From contig NZ_LGEC01000148.1 of assembly GCF_001279585.1 (NCBI RefSeq), forward strand, positions 97,120 through 161,119: a stretch of 64,000 nt of DNA, read 5' to 3'. Within the stretch, counting starts at the first letter, position 1, and every line of letters starts with the position of its first letter. The notes under the pieces are model-generated. The model worked only from the letters and a program-made list of their open reading frames with translations. It ran no database searches and was not told where the DNA came from. Both the position numbers and the translations under genes were made by a program. Shown here piece after piece: positions 18,592-27,680 of this stretch. The stretch comes from Nocardiopsis sp. NRRL B-16309. Its GTDB lineage: Bacteria; Actinomycetota; Actinomycetes; Streptosporangiales; Streptosporangiaceae.

Positions 18592-19236
18592 CTAGGCGTC
18601 GGCGCCGGCGGCGTTCCGGGCGGCCGCGACGGCGGCGATGCGCTCGACGTACTTGGCGATGACGTCGACCTCGACGTTGACGGTGGCGCCGACCGCGAGG
18701 GAGCCCAGGGTGGTGGCCTCCAGGGTGGCGGGGATGAGGCTGACCTCGAAGTACTCCTCGTCGGCGCCGGGCGCGCTGACCGCGGAGACGGTCAGGCTGG
18801 TGCCGTCGACGGTGATCGACCCCTTCTCGACCACGTAGGGGGACAGCTCGCGGGAGAGTCCGAACCGCAGGACGTCCCAGTTGTCGCCGGGGCTCCGGGA
18901 GAGCAGGCCGGCCGTGCCGTCGACGTGGCCCTGGACGATGTGGCCGCCCAGGCGGCCGTCGACGCGCGCGGCGCGTTCGAGGTTGACCGGGGAGCCGGGG
19001 GTGAGGGCGCCGAGGGAGGAGCGGTCGAGGGACTCCTTCATCACGTCGGCGGTGAAGGTGTCCGGCCCCTGGGCGACGACGGTGAGGCACACGCCGTTGA
19101 CCGCGATGGACTCGCCGTGCCGGGCGTCGGAGCTGACCAGCGGGCCGCGCACGGTGAGCAGGACGGCTTCACCGGCGGCACCGGCGGGTTCGATGGAGAC
19201 GACCTCGCCGAGTTCTTCCACAATTCCTGTGAACAC
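18592..19236 (-). CDS. ribE: Riboflavin synthase (alpha chain)
   Basis: 214 aa with two internal lumazine-binding repeats. MFTGIVEELGEV begins repeat 1 with GESIAVNGVCLTVV; repeat 2 begins IVQGHVDGTAGLLS with GSITVDGTSLTVSAV. It dismutates lumazine to riboflavin. First coding gene behind the FMN riboswitch. Confidence 0.97.
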   Translation of the reverse strand: MFTGIVEELGEVVSIEPAGAAGEAVLLTVRGPLVSSDARHGESIAVNGVCLTVVAQGPDTFTADVMKESLDRSSLGALTPGSPVNLERAARVDGRLGGHIVQGHVDGTAGLLSRSPGDNWDVLRFGLSRELSPYVVEKGSITVDGTSLTVSAVSAPGADEEYFEVSLIPATLEATTLGSLAVGATVNVEVDVIAKYVERIAAVAAARNAAGADA

Positions 19237-19349
19237 GCCTTCGCATTCCCTTCACCTGTAGAGGCTCCGGGGCAAAGGGTGTGGAACGGGTCCACGGCGG
19301 GGTCGGCGACACGGCGCACACGGGGCGCAGCGGTCGGACCGTCCCGACA

Positions 19350-19477
19350 CGCGCTGCCTCCCATCCGGACTTTCACCGTCGGTACCGGAATTCCACCGGT
19401 TCAACCGGCCGATGGCTTCGGCCGGGTCGCGGACTGTCACCGCCGGTTCGGACTTTCACCGACCCCGGAGCACGCGT
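19350..19477 (-). promoter_or_regulatory. FMN riboswitch (RFN element)
   Basis: On the minus strand the conserved blocks appear in order: GGTCGGTGAAAGTCCGAACC, GGCGGTGACAGTCCGCGACCC, a variable stem, CCGGTGGAATTCCGGTACC, GACGGTGAAAGTCCGGATGG, then GAGGCAGCGCG closing P1. It ends about 113 bases before the ribE start and should shut down ribE-ribBA-ribH when FMN is plentiful. Confidence 0.97.
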
Positions 19478-19547
19478 CTGACTTTCGTCTCAACGATCAT
19501 GATCTTAACCGTTCGATCACCTGGCCGCATAGCCGGTGTGACGGGAG

Positions 19548-20558
19548 TCATGCGTGATCGGGGCCGGTGGGCGTGTCGGTGGCCTGGTCGGACCGTGTGG
19601 CCAGACCGGTGCGGACGAACAGCTCGGGTGCGAGGAACAGCGCCCAGAAGGCCAGGACGGTGTAGACCGCGTAGGCGACGACGGCCTCGGCGAGGCCCTC
19701 CAGACCGCCGGTGGCGATGTCGCCGACCACCTGGATGAGCAGGACGACGGAGATGCCCAGGACGAAACGGGCGATCCGCGCGACGAGGGTGCCCGAGGCG
19801 CTGTAGCCGCCGCGGCGGTCGAGCAGGGTGAGGCCGCAGACGCCGCCCATGAGGACGCCGCCGAGGGAGTACAGACTGACGAGGGTGTAGGCGGCGGGAT
19901 CCAGGGGCACGGCGCCGATCCAGTCCGCCGGAGGGGTCCAGTCGCCGCGCACGCCCAGTTGCCAGAGGGTGGCCAGGACGCACGGGAGCAGGGAGGCGAG
20001 CGCGAGGTAGAGGACCCAGCGGGCGGTGTCGAGTCCGCGCCACCAGGCGGCGATGCGGTCCTCCCACCGCAGGGTGGCCCACAGGAGGGCGCCGCCGAAC
20101 AGGAGTCCGGCCAGGACGTCGCTGATGAAGTGCACGCCGAGGTAGACGCGGGAGAGGCCCATCAGTGCGATGAGGACGCCCGCGGCCCACATCCACCGCC
20201 GGTCGCCGGTCTTGGCGCCGAGGTAGCCCCACAGCACGGTGGCGTGCTGGGCGTGGCCGGAGGGGACGCCGAAGCTCTCCTCGGCGGAGTGGGCGGAGAT
20301 GTCGGCGCTGAACCAGTACGGGCGTGCGCCGTAGAACAGGGACTTGAACAAGTAGTTGACGACCGCCGACACGGCCACGGCGACGAACAGGCGCGCGCCG
20401 ACCTTGGCGTTCACGCTCCAGAAGATCAGCGCGACGAGCGCGATCACGAAGGTCTGCGAACCGAGATCGGTGAGGAGTCCGAAGGGGACGGCGAGCCAGT
20501 CGCCCATCCCCTGGAGCCAGACAATGGGGGTGGTCTCCACCTCCCAGAGCACGTCCAT
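19548..20558 (-). CDS. PAP2-family membrane phosphatase
   Basis: 336 aa, about eight membrane segments. All three motifs of type 2 phosphatidic-acid phosphatase are present: KSLFYGARP, then FGVPSGHAQHATVLWG, then SRVYLGVHFISDVLAG with catalytic His and Asp. It probably hydrolyses a lipid phosphate or diphosphate on the outer face. I take the ATG at 20558 (MDVLWEVETTPIVWLQ) because the 41-codon extension upstream is Arg-rich and lacks a convincing SD. It reads away from rpe and is not part of the riboflavin unit. Confidence 0.9.
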   Translation of the reverse strand: MDVLWEVETTPIVWLQGMGDWLAVPFGLLTDLGSQTFVIALVALIFWSVNAKVGARLFVAVAVSAVVNYLFKSLFYGARPYWFSADISAHSAEESFGVPSGHAQHATVLWGYLGAKTGDRRWMWAAGVLIALMGLSRVYLGVHFISDVLAGLLFGGALLWATLRWEDRIAAWWRGLDTARWVLYLALASLLPCVLATLWQLGVRGDWTPPADWIGAVPLDPAAYTLVSLYSLGGVLMGGVCGLTLLDRRGGYSASGTLVARIARFVLGISVVLLIQVVGDIATGGLEGLAEAVVAYAVYTVLAFWALFLAPELFVRTGLATRSDQATDTPTGPDHA

Positions 20559-20765
20559 GGCCAACTGCTCGGGGTTCCCAGCGTTCAACGTGCACTCCAC
20601 GGTTCCACGCCTGGCAACGCGCTCACGCCGCCGCTCCCCCGGTTCGCGCTCACGCACAGCGGTGGACGGAGCCGCGACCAAGCGAGATCTACGACTGTCG
20701 AGCGGTCATCCTAGGGTGGCCGGGATCTGAGGGGCCAGTGGTGCTGGAGCAGCGCACCGGAATCG

Positions 20766-21434
20766 TTACGCCTTGGCCGCGGCGGTGGCGAGGTCGCGCA
20801 GGGACTCCACGGCCTTGGCGGGGTCCTGGGCGCCGTAGACCGCCGAGCCCGCCACGAAGACGTCTGCCCCGGCCTCGGCCGCGCGCTCGATGGTCTCGGT
20901 GCTGACGCCGCCGTCGACCTGGAGCCAGACGGAGGCCTCGCGGCTGTCGAGGAGTTCGCGGGCGCGGCGGATCTTGGGCAGGACCAGGTCGAGGAACTTC
21001 TGGCCGCCGAATCCGGGCTCGACGGTCATCAGCAGGAGCATGTCCATCTCGCCGATGAGGTCGGCGTAGGGGTCGACCGGCTCGGCGGGGTTCAGCGCCA
21101 GGCCCGCCCGGGCGCCGTGCCTGCGGATCTCCCGCAGGGTGCGCACCGGGGCGCCGGCCGCCTTGGCGTGGATCGTGACGCTGCCCGCGCCGGCTTCGGC
21201 GTAGGCGGGCGCCCAGCGGTCGGGGTCGTCGATCATCAGGTGGCAGTCCAGCGGCGTGGAGGTCGCCTTGAGCAGGGACTCCACGATGGGCAGGCCGAGC
21301 GTGAGGTTGGGGACGAAGTGCCCGTCCATCACGTCGACGTGCAGCCAGTCGGCTGCGGGCGAGACGGCGGCGGCTTCGTCGGCGAGGTGCGCGAAGTCGG
21401 CGTTCAGGATGCTGGGTGAGATCTGGATGGCCAC
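20766..21434 (-). CDS. rpe: Ribulose-phosphate 3-epimerase
   Basis: 222 aa TIM barrel interconverting ribulose-5-P and xylulose-5-P. Motifs: ISPSILNADFAHL, LHVDVMDGHFVPNLTLG, PLDCHLMIDDP, LLMTVEPGFGGQKF and VDGGVSTETI with metal His/Asp in the expected places. GTG start at 21434. Supplies the pentose pool used by the nearby riboflavin genes, although the two units look separately transcribed. Confidence 0.97.
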   Translation of the reverse strand: MAIQISPSILNADFAHLADEAAAVSPAADWLHVDVMDGHFVPNLTLGLPIVESLLKATSTPLDCHLMIDDPDRWAPAYAEAGAGSVTIHAKAAGAPVRTLREIRRHGARAGLALNPAEPVDPYADLIGEMDMLLLMTVEPGFGGQKFLDLVLPKIRRARELLDSREASVWLQVDGGVSTETIERAAEAGADVFVAGSAVYGAQDPAKAVESLRDLATAAAKA

Positions 21435-21503
21435 GCACCGAAGTCTAGCCAGCCCGCACACGCACCCTCTCCCACCGGGGGCGACGCATCCGGCGGGGAG
21501 GGA

Positions 21504-21920
21504 TCACCGCCGCAGCAGCGTGGCCAGTTCGCGCGTCCGCGGCCAGCGGCCCCAGGCCACCAGGGCGAAGACGACGCCGAGCACCGTCGTCTGCACCGCG
21601 AAGGCCTGGTAGCCGGGCGTGATCAGGTTGCTGGCGGTGGCGCCGACCATCACTCCCAGCAGCCCCAACGCGGCCAGTCCGCACAGCCGCGGGATCAGCA
21701 GGCCGACAGCGCCGGCGACCTCGACGACTCCGGTGACGTACCGCAGCCACTGGCCGAGGCCGATGTCGTCGAACAGCCGGACCGAGTCCTCGGTTCCGAG
21801 CAGCTTGCCACCGCCCTGGAACAGGAAGAAGGCCGCGAGCAGGATCTGGGCCGCCCACAGGATGATGTTCAGCGTCCGGCCCCGCCGCGGCGAGCCGCCC
21901 TGAGTGTCGCTCGGACTCAC
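21504..21920 (-). CDS. DoxX-family membrane protein
   Basis: 138 aa with four predicted membrane helices (~18-36, 60-78, 83-101 and 108-123). The pattern AAFFLFQGGGKLLG...YVTGVVEVAGAVGLLIPRL is typical of DoxX. Members are linked to redox or thiol balance, but this copy has no informative partner. Confidence 0.85.
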   Translation of the reverse strand: MSPSDTQGGSPRRGRTLNIILWAAQILLAAFFLFQGGGKLLGTEDSVRLFDDIGLGQWLRYVTGVVEVAGAVGLLIPRLCGLAALGLLGVMVGATASNLITPGYQAFAVQTTVLGVVFALVAWGRWPRTRELATLLRR

Positions 21921-22011
21921 GTATCCGTCCCTCTCGCTCCTCGGCCCGGGAACCGCCCGCTGGTGGCCGGGTCCCGGACACGGCCGGTGCCGGTGTGTCC
22001 CCTGCCTTCCT

Positions 22012-22040
22012 TCCCAGGACGGGGACTCCCCACCCTGGGA
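22012..22040 (-). terminator. Terminator after rsmB
   Basis: Two-tier hairpin: TCCCAGG / CCTGGGA with an AC/AC internal loop and an inner GGGG-act-CCCC stem, 15 bases past the rsmB stop. Confidence 0.7.
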
Positions 22041-22054
22041 CAGGGCGCGATCGG

Positions 22055-23518
22055 TCAGGCCCCGGTCCTGCGGAACAGGGCCAGGAACATGGCGTCGGTC
22101 CCGTGGACGTGCGGCCAGAACTGGACGTACTTCCCGTCCGGCCCGGCGGCGAGGTCGGGGACCTCGTCGAGGTAGTCGGCCGCGCGGAGCAGCGTGAGGT
22201 CATCGCGCTCGGCCAGGACGCCCTGGACGATCGCGTCGGTCTCGTCCAGGTGCGGCGAGCACGTCACGTAGGCCACCACGCCGCCCGGGCGTGCCGCGTC
22301 GGCGGCGGCGGTGAGGAGGTCGTGCTGGAGCGGCGCCAGGTCGACGACGGACTGCGGGGTACGCCGCCAGCGGGACTCCGGACGGCGGCGCAGGGCCCCC
22401 AGGCCGGTGCACGGCACGTCCGCCAGGACCCGGTCGAAGACCCCCGGCCGCCAGGCGGGCCGGGTGCCGTCGGCGGCGATGACGCGTCCGGCGTCGCGGG
22501 GGGCGCGGCGCACGGCGGACGTCACCAGTCCCGCGCGGGCGGGCTGGGCCTCCGAGGCCAGCAGGTGGCCCTCGCGCTGGCCCGCGAGCGAGGCCAGCAG
22601 GCCCGCCTTGCCGCCCGGGCCGGCGCACATGTCGAGCCAGAGCCGGTCGTCCCCGTGCGCGTCCACGCGCGTGAGCGCCAGGGCGACGAGCTGACTCGCC
22701 TCGTCCTGCACGGCGGCGCGGCCCTGGCGGATCTCACGGATCCCCGCCGGGTCGCCCTCGGGCAGGTAGGCGGCGAACGGCGAGAACCGTGCCTCCTCGG
22801 CTCCGGCCGCGACGAGGTCGGCGACCGTGGACCGGCCCGGTTTGGCGACGAGGGTCACGCGGGGCCGCTCGTTGTGCGCGACGAGCAGGCGCTCGGTCTC
22901 GACCAGCCCGGTGGAGGAGTGCTCGCCCAGCGCCCGGGCCAGCGCCTTGACCACCCAGCGCGGGTGGCTGTGCACCACGGACAGGTAGCCGCTCGGGTCG
23001 CGCTCGCGGTCCGGGGCGATGACCGAGGTCCACGCGTCCAGGTCACGGGCGGAGACCTTGCGCAGAACGGCGTTGACGAACCGTCCCCGGTGGTGGCCCA
23101 CCACGCGTCGCGCCAGGTCCACGGTCGCGCTGACGGCCGCGTGCGGGGGGATCTTGGTGGACAGCAGCTGGTGCGCGCCCAGCCGGAGCACCGGGAGCAC
23201 CTCGCGGTCCACCGAGGCGAGCGTGCGGTCCACGCAGGCTTCGAGGATCGCGTCGTAGGTCCCCTGGCGGCGCAGCGTCCCGTAGGTGAGTTCCGTGGCC
23301 AGCGCGGCGTCGCGCCCGCTCATCCCCCGCTCGTTGAGGAGCGCGGGCAGGAGCAGGTTCGCGTAGGCGTCCCGCTGTTCGACGGCCGCCAGCACGTCGT
23401 AGGCCACCCGGCGGGCCGGGTCACGGGGCTGGGGCGGCCCGGCCTTGCCCTGGCCACCGCCCTGATTCGGCTTCCCGCGTCGGGGGCGGCGGTACGGGGA
23501 TCGGGACTGCTCGCTCAA
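22055..23518 (-). CDS. rsmB: 16S rRNA m5C967 methyltransferase RsmB
   Basis: 487 aa. Residues ~35-170 are a NusB-like RNA-binding domain (DPARRVAYDVLAAVEQRDAYAN). The C-terminal Rossmann domain has VQDEASQLVALAL, LDMCAGPGGKAGLLA (SAM site), VLADVPCTGLGALRRRPE (first catalytic Cys) and VVAYVTCSPHLDETD (second Cys). The ~30-residue N-terminus is Arg/Gly-rich. The start is a TTG at 23518 with no strong SD. It forms a unit with fmt, which reads in the same direction 53 bases upstream, as in other actinomycetes. Confidence 0.95.
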   Translation of the reverse strand: MSEQSRSPYRRPRRGKPNQGGGQGKAGPPQPRDPARRVAYDVLAAVEQRDAYANLLLPALLNERGMSGRDAALATELTYGTLRRQGTYDAILEACVDRTLASVDREVLPVLRLGAHQLLSTKIPPHAAVSATVDLARRVVGHHRGRFVNAVLRKVSARDLDAWTSVIAPDRERDPSGYLSVVHSHPRWVVKALARALGEHSSTGLVETERLLVAHNERPRVTLVAKPGRSTVADLVAAGAEEARFSPFAAYLPEGDPAGIREIRQGRAAVQDEASQLVALALTRVDAHGDDRLWLDMCAGPGGKAGLLASLAGQREGHLLASEAQPARAGLVTSAVRRAPRDAGRVIAADGTRPAWRPGVFDRVLADVPCTGLGALRRRPESRWRRTPQSVVDLAPLQHDLLTAAADAARPGGVVAYVTCSPHLDETDAIVQGVLAERDDLTLLRAADYLDEVPDLAAGPDGKYVQFWPHVHGTDAMFLALFRRTGA

Positions 23519-23571
23519 CGTGTAACTGCCTCAACAGAGCCGGGGAAGGGTCAGCACGATGCTATGCCAGC

Positions 23572-24507
23572 TCAGCGTCCCAGGCGGTCGTCTTCGGTGG
23601 GACGCACGCCACGCGCCCAGTCCACGGCCGCCATGGGCCGCTTGCCCTGCGGCTGTACCTCGCCGAGGACCACCGGGTGCGTGCTCGTTCCGACGATGAC
23701 GCGCTTCTTGTCGGCGTGCAGCTGCCCCGGGTCGAGCACCGGGGTGTCGGCCTCGGGCAGCGGCGTGACCGGGCCCAGCTTCAGCCGCGCGCCCCGGAAC
23801 GTCGTCCAGGCGCCCGGCGCGGGGGTGCACGCGCGGGCCACGCGGTCGACCCGCCGCGCCGGCGCGGTGAAGTCGACCTCGGCGTCCTCGGTGGAGAGCT
23901 TGGACGCGTAGGTCACCTCGGCGTTCGGCTGCTCCACCGGACTCAGCGTTCCCGCCTCGATCCCGTCCAGTGTGCGCCTGAGCAGCTCGGCCCCCGAGTG
24001 GGACAGCCGCTCCAGCAGGTCGCCGCTGGTGTCGGTCGGCCGCACGTCCTCGGCGACGGTCCCGAAGACCGGTCCGGCGTCCAGCTCCTTGACGATCCGG
24101 AAGGTGGACGCGCCGGTGACGTCGTCACCGTGCAGCACCGCGTGCTGGACGGGCGCCGCGCCCCGCCAGGCGGGCAGCAGGGAGAAGTGCAGGTTGACCC
24201 ACCCGTGCCGGGGGATGTCCAGCGCCGCCTGGGGCAGCAGCGCCCCGTAGGCGACGACCGGGCAGCAGTCCGGAGCGATCTCGGCGAGCCGCTCCAGGAA
24301 CTCCGGGTCGCGGACCTTCTCCGGTTTGAGGACCTCGATCCCCTCGCTCGCGGCCAGCTCGCCCACCGGACTGGCCGAGAACGTCCGCCCGCGCCCGGAG
24401 CGGGCGTCGGGCCGGGTGACGACGGCGGCGACCTCGTGGTCGGAGTCGATGAGGGCCCGCAGCGATGGCACGGCCACCTGCGGTGTTCCGGCAAAGACAA
24501 GCTTCAT
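23572..24507 (-). CDS. fmt: Methionyl-tRNA formyltransferase
   Basis: 311 aa. Transfers formyl from 10-formyl-THF to initiator Met-tRNA. The start MKLVFAGTPQVAVPSL is diagnostic and fixes the ATG at 24507. The active-site WVNLHFSLLPAWRGAAPVQ motif (Asn/His) and the formyl-site Asp in TSGDLLERL...A are present, as is the C-terminal OB domain (RACTPAPGAWTTFRG). Divergent from priA across a 200-base spacer. Confidence 0.97.
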   Translation of the reverse strand: MKLVFAGTPQVAVPSLRALIDSDHEVAAVVTRPDARSGRGRTFSASPVGELAASEGIEVLKPEKVRDPEFLERLAEIAPDCCPVVAYGALLPQAALDIPRHGWVNLHFSLLPAWRGAAPVQHAVLHGDDVTGASTFRIVKELDAGPVFGTVAEDVRPTDTSGDLLERLSHSGAELLRRTLDGIEAGTLSPVEQPNAEVTYASKLSTEDAEVDFTAPARRVDRVARACTPAPGAWTTFRGARLKLGPVTPLPEADTPVLDPGQLHADKKRVIVGTSTHPVVLGEVQPQGKRPMAAVDWARGVRPTEDDRLGR

Positions 24508-24707
24508 CGGGAGAAGTCCTTCCACTGGCCGGGGGTCCGTCCCCGGAGCTCGCCGCGCGCCGGGGCGGGGGCGCCGCCGGACTCCGTCACGAGGCAGCAC
24601 GGGGCCCGGCGGGCGCGGTCTGTCGGTCCCCCAGTTCTACCAGCCGCGCCCGCCCGGCCCGCCGCGAACGCCGGGAGGTGTCCGAGGATTCTGGTACACC
24701 AGAGACG

Positions 24708-26882
24708 ATGACAGCGCAGCCCGACCAGCCCAGCGACGCCCTCTTCGACCTCGCGGAGCTGGTGGACCCCAAAGCCGCGGCCAAGGCCAAGGCCGAGCAG
24801 GCCGACCGACCGGTGCCGAAGCGGCCCGCCGATCGGCTCCCGGTCGCGCGCGTCATCGTGGACACACCGTTGCCGCACCTGGACCGCTACTTCGACTACC
24901 GCGTCCCCGCCGATCTGGACGAAGCCGCCGTCCCGGGTTGTCGTGTGACGGTGGTCTTCAAGAACCGGCAGCTCGGCGGGTTCATCGCCGAGCGGGTTGA
25001 TCGATCGGAGTTTCCGGGCCGGCTGGCCTACCTGAGCTCGGTGGTCTCCCCGGAACCGGTACTCGCCCCGGAGATCCTGGACCTGGCCAGGGCTGTGGCC
25101 GACCGGTACTCGGGCACGTTGAACGACGTCCTCCGGCTGGCCATCCCGCCACGCCGCGCACGGGTGGAGAAGGAACCCGACCCGGCGGAAGCGGTTCCGG
25201 GGGCGAGGGATCCGGACGGGCCGCTGGAGCCGGGGAAGAAGGTCTCGACCGATCGGGAGAGCGCCCCGTCGCCCTGGGACCCCTATCCCGACGGTCCCGC
25301 CTTCGTCCGAGCCCTGAGGGAGGGGAGTCCGGCCCGCACGGTGTGGAACGCCCTGCCGGGCGCCGACTGGGTCGACGCCATCGCTGCGGCCGCCGAGGCG
25401 GCCCTGGACGCCGGACGCGGGACAGTGATCGTGGTCCCGGACAGCCGTGACGTCCGGGCGGTGGACGCGGCGCTGACCCGGCGTCTGGGCGAGGGCAGAC
25501 ATGTCGCGCTCCCCTCCGACCTCGGCCCCACCCCCCGGTACCGACGCTGGCTGTCGGTGCGGCGCGGACGGATCCAGGTAGTGGTCGGATCGCGCACCGC
25601 CATCTTCGCTCCGGTGCGCGACCTCGGCCTGGTCGTGCTGTGGGACGACGGCGACGACCTGCACGTGGACCCGCACACCCCCTATCCGCACGCCCGCACC
25701 GTGCTCTCGATGCGCGCGCACCGCGCCGGTGCCGGAGCCCTGATCGGCGGCCGCACCCGCACCACCGACGCCCAGCTCCTGGTCGAGTCCGGGTGGGCCG
25801 GGTCGCTCACGGCCGACCGCGCCACCCTGCGCCGCCGTGCCCCGCAGATCCGCGCAGCCGGGGACGACCGCGAACTCGCCCGGGACGAGGCCGCCCGGAC
25901 CGCTCGAATCCCGAGCCTGGCCTGGCGCACCGCGCGGGAGGCCGCGCAGACCGGCCCCGTGCTCTTCCAGGTCCCGCGCCGCGGCTACCTCAACACCCTG
26001 GCCTGCGCGGGCTGCCGCGAACCCGCGCGCTGCGACGGCTGCCGGGGCCCGCTGTCGATCACCACGGCCCACGCGATGCCCTCCTGCGGCTGGTGCGGGC
26101 GGATGGCCGGGCAGTGGGCGTGCCCGGAGTGCGGGGTGACCCGGATGCGCGCCGTCGTCGTGGGCGCCCGCCGCACCGCCGAGGAGCTGGGCCGCGCCTT
26201 CCCATCGCTGACCGTGCGCACGTCCGGGCGGGAGGAGGTGCTCACCGAGGTCGGCGACCGGCCCTCGCTCGTGGTCGCCACGCCAGGGGCCGAGCCCGTC
26301 GCGGAGCACGGGTACGCGGCCGCGGTGCTGCTGGACGGCTGGGCCCTGCTCAACCGGATGGACCTGCGCGCGTCGGAGGAGGCCCTGCGCCGCTGGCTGA
26401 ACGCCGCCGCCCTGGTCCGGCCGGGGGGCACCGTGGTGGTGTCCGCCGACGTCGCCCTGCCGGTGGTGCAGTCCCTGGTCCGGTGGGACCCCTCCGGGTT
26501 CGCCGAACGGGAACTGGCCGAGCGCCGCGAACTGGGCTTCCCGCCCGCGGTCTCGATGGCCTCGGTCACGGGCGCCCCCGAGCACGTGCGCGAGCTGCTC
26601 GACCAGGTGGACCTGCCCGAGGGCGTCGAACTCCTGGGCCCGGTCCCGGTCGCCCCGGACCGCGCGTCGGGCGCCGACCGGGGTGCGCGGGAGGGAGCCG
26701 CCGAGAGCGGTACCGTGCGGCGGGAGGACGGCACCCACCCCAGGGAGCGCGCCCTGCTGCGGGTGCCCCGGAGCGGTGTCGGCGCCCTGGCCCGGGCGCT
26801 GAAGGTCGCCGCCTCGGCGCGCAGCGCGCGCCGAGACGAGCACCTGGCCCAGGTCCGGGTGGACCCGCTGCACGTGGTGTGA
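24708..26882 (+). CDS. priA: Primosomal protein N' (PriA), helicase-dead actinobacterial type
   Basis: 724 aa. The N-terminal DNA-binding domain is clear (VARVIVDTPLPHLDRYFDYRVPADL, then GCRVTVVFKNRQLGGFI). The eight-Cys zinc region is complete (CAGCREPARCDGC, then CGWCGRMAGQWACPECG). The helicase core is eroded: Walker A GxGKT is absent and the DEAH position reads VLWDDGDD. A Pro/Glu-rich insert lies at ~155-190. Actinobacterial PriA homologues are known to lack these motifs, so this is probably a restart scaffold rather than a motor. ATG at 24708; upstream extensions overlap the fmt promoter region. Confidence 0.93.
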   Translation: MTAQPDQPSDALFDLAELVDPKAAAKAKAEQADRPVPKRPADRLPVARVIVDTPLPHLDRYFDYRVPADLDEAAVPGCRVTVVFKNRQLGGFIAERVDRSEFPGRLAYLSSVVSPEPVLAPEILDLARAVADRYSGTLNDVLRLAIPPRRARVEKEPDPAEAVPGARDPDGPLEPGKKVSTDRESAPSPWDPYPDGPAFVRALREGSPARTVWNALPGADWVDAIAAAAEAALDAGRGTVIVVPDSRDVRAVDAALTRRLGEGRHVALPSDLGPTPRYRRWLSVRRGRIQVVVGSRTAIFAPVRDLGLVVLWDDGDDLHVDPHTPYPHARTVLSMRAHRAGAGALIGGRTRTTDAQLLVESGWAGSLTADRATLRRRAPQIRAAGDDRELARDEAARTARIPSLAWRTAREAAQTGPVLFQVPRRGYLNTLACAGCREPARCDGCRGPLSITTAHAMPSCGWCGRMAGQWACPECGVTRMRAVVVGARRTAEELGRAFPSLTVRTSGREEVLTEVGDRPSLVVATPGAEPVAEHGYAAAVLLDGWALLNRMDLRASEEALRRWLNAAALVRPGGTVVVSADVALPVVQSLVRWDPSGFAERELAERRELGFPPAVSMASVTGAPEHVRELLDQVDLPEGVELLGPVPVAPDRASGADRGAREGAAESGTVRREDGTHPRERALLRVPRSGVGALARALKVAASARSARRDEHLAQVRVDPLHVV

Positions 26883-26912
26883 CCGGCTCCCTGCCCACCG
26901 GCTCGCGTCGGC

Positions 26913-27458
26913 TCAGTGGCGGTCGGGCGGCAGCGCGCGGTACAGGTCGCGGATGAGCGCCACCTCGGCGCCGTGGTGGATCAGCTCCCGGTTGAGGTGC
27001 AGCACCAGGGCGACCATCGGGAAGTCCGACCACTGGGCCGACTCGGCGCCGCCCACCGGGGCGGCCAGGGCGTCGTCGTCCATGGACTGGATCTGCTCCG
27101 ACCACGCGAGGTAGGCGTGGCGCAGGCGCTGCTTGGCCTCGTCGACGTTGCCGGGCCAGTTGACCGTGTCGCGGGTGTAGGTGCGGTCCCCGAAGTGCCA
27201 GTTGATCCGGGTCTCCAGCACGTCCACGACCATGTGCCCCAGCCGCCAGGCGATGGTCGTGACCGGCGGCGGGTCGGGCTCGGGGCTGACGCCGTCCGGT
27301 CGGAACCGCCCGTCCTCGCCCCGGCTCACCGTCCACGCTCCGGGCACCGGCTCCCACAGGTACTCGTCCTCGGTCAGCCCCTCCAACCGGGGCCAGAGCG
27401 AGAAGTCCCAGTAGAACTGCACCTGAGCCAGGATCTCGCCGTTCCACCTCACCGCCAT
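26913..27458 (-). CDS. DinB-superfamily (four-helix) protein
   Basis: 181 aa. Helical pattern with the family-like opening ILAQVQFYWDFSLWPRLEGLTEDEYLWEPVPGAW, a first His in WRLGHMVVDV and a C-terminal helix HLNRELIHHGAEVALIRDLY. These are the usual metal-ligand positions of DinB/YfiT-like bacillithiol or mycothiol-dependent enzymes. Unrelated to the polymerase gene dinB. Convergent with priA. Start ATG at 27458. Confidence 0.8.
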   Translation of the reverse strand: MAVRWNGEILAQVQFYWDFSLWPRLEGLTEDEYLWEPVPGAWTVSRGEDGRFRPDGVSPEPDPPPVTTIAWRLGHMVVDVLETRINWHFGDRTYTRDTVNWPGNVDEAKQRLRHAYLAWSEQIQSMDDDALAAPVGGAESAQWSDFPMVALVLHLNRELIHHGAEVALIRDLYRALPPDRH

Positions 27459-27510
27459 CGCGGCCCTCCCCTTCGTCGTGCGGGCACGCTCGTCGCCGTC
27501 GCCCCGTGGG

Positions 27511-27680
27511 CCACGTCGTGGAGCGCCGGGAGCACCCCTCTTCGGGACCGTCCCCGACGTGGCCACCCCTCAACGCGGCCTTCGGCCCCATCCTCTCGCC
27601 CGTCGCCCACCAAGGTCCCGCGAGCCACGTCGTGAAAGAGCGGGGCCACCACCCTCAGCGGAGCCTTCGGCCCAATCCTC
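27511..27680. repeat. Scattered short duplications upstream of the DinB-like gene
   Basis: The blocks ccacgtcgtg (27511-27520, 27625-27634) and gccttcggccc-atcctc (27578-27595, 27663-27680, one mismatch) each occur twice in the same order, with different spacing. This looks like an old, eroded local duplication. The second copy overlaps the 3' end of the next gene. Confidence 0.5.

Noticed and set aside
24504..26873. 789-codon open frame on the minus strand
   Set aside because: Antisense to priA; priA is supported by zinc motifs, start codon and neighbours.
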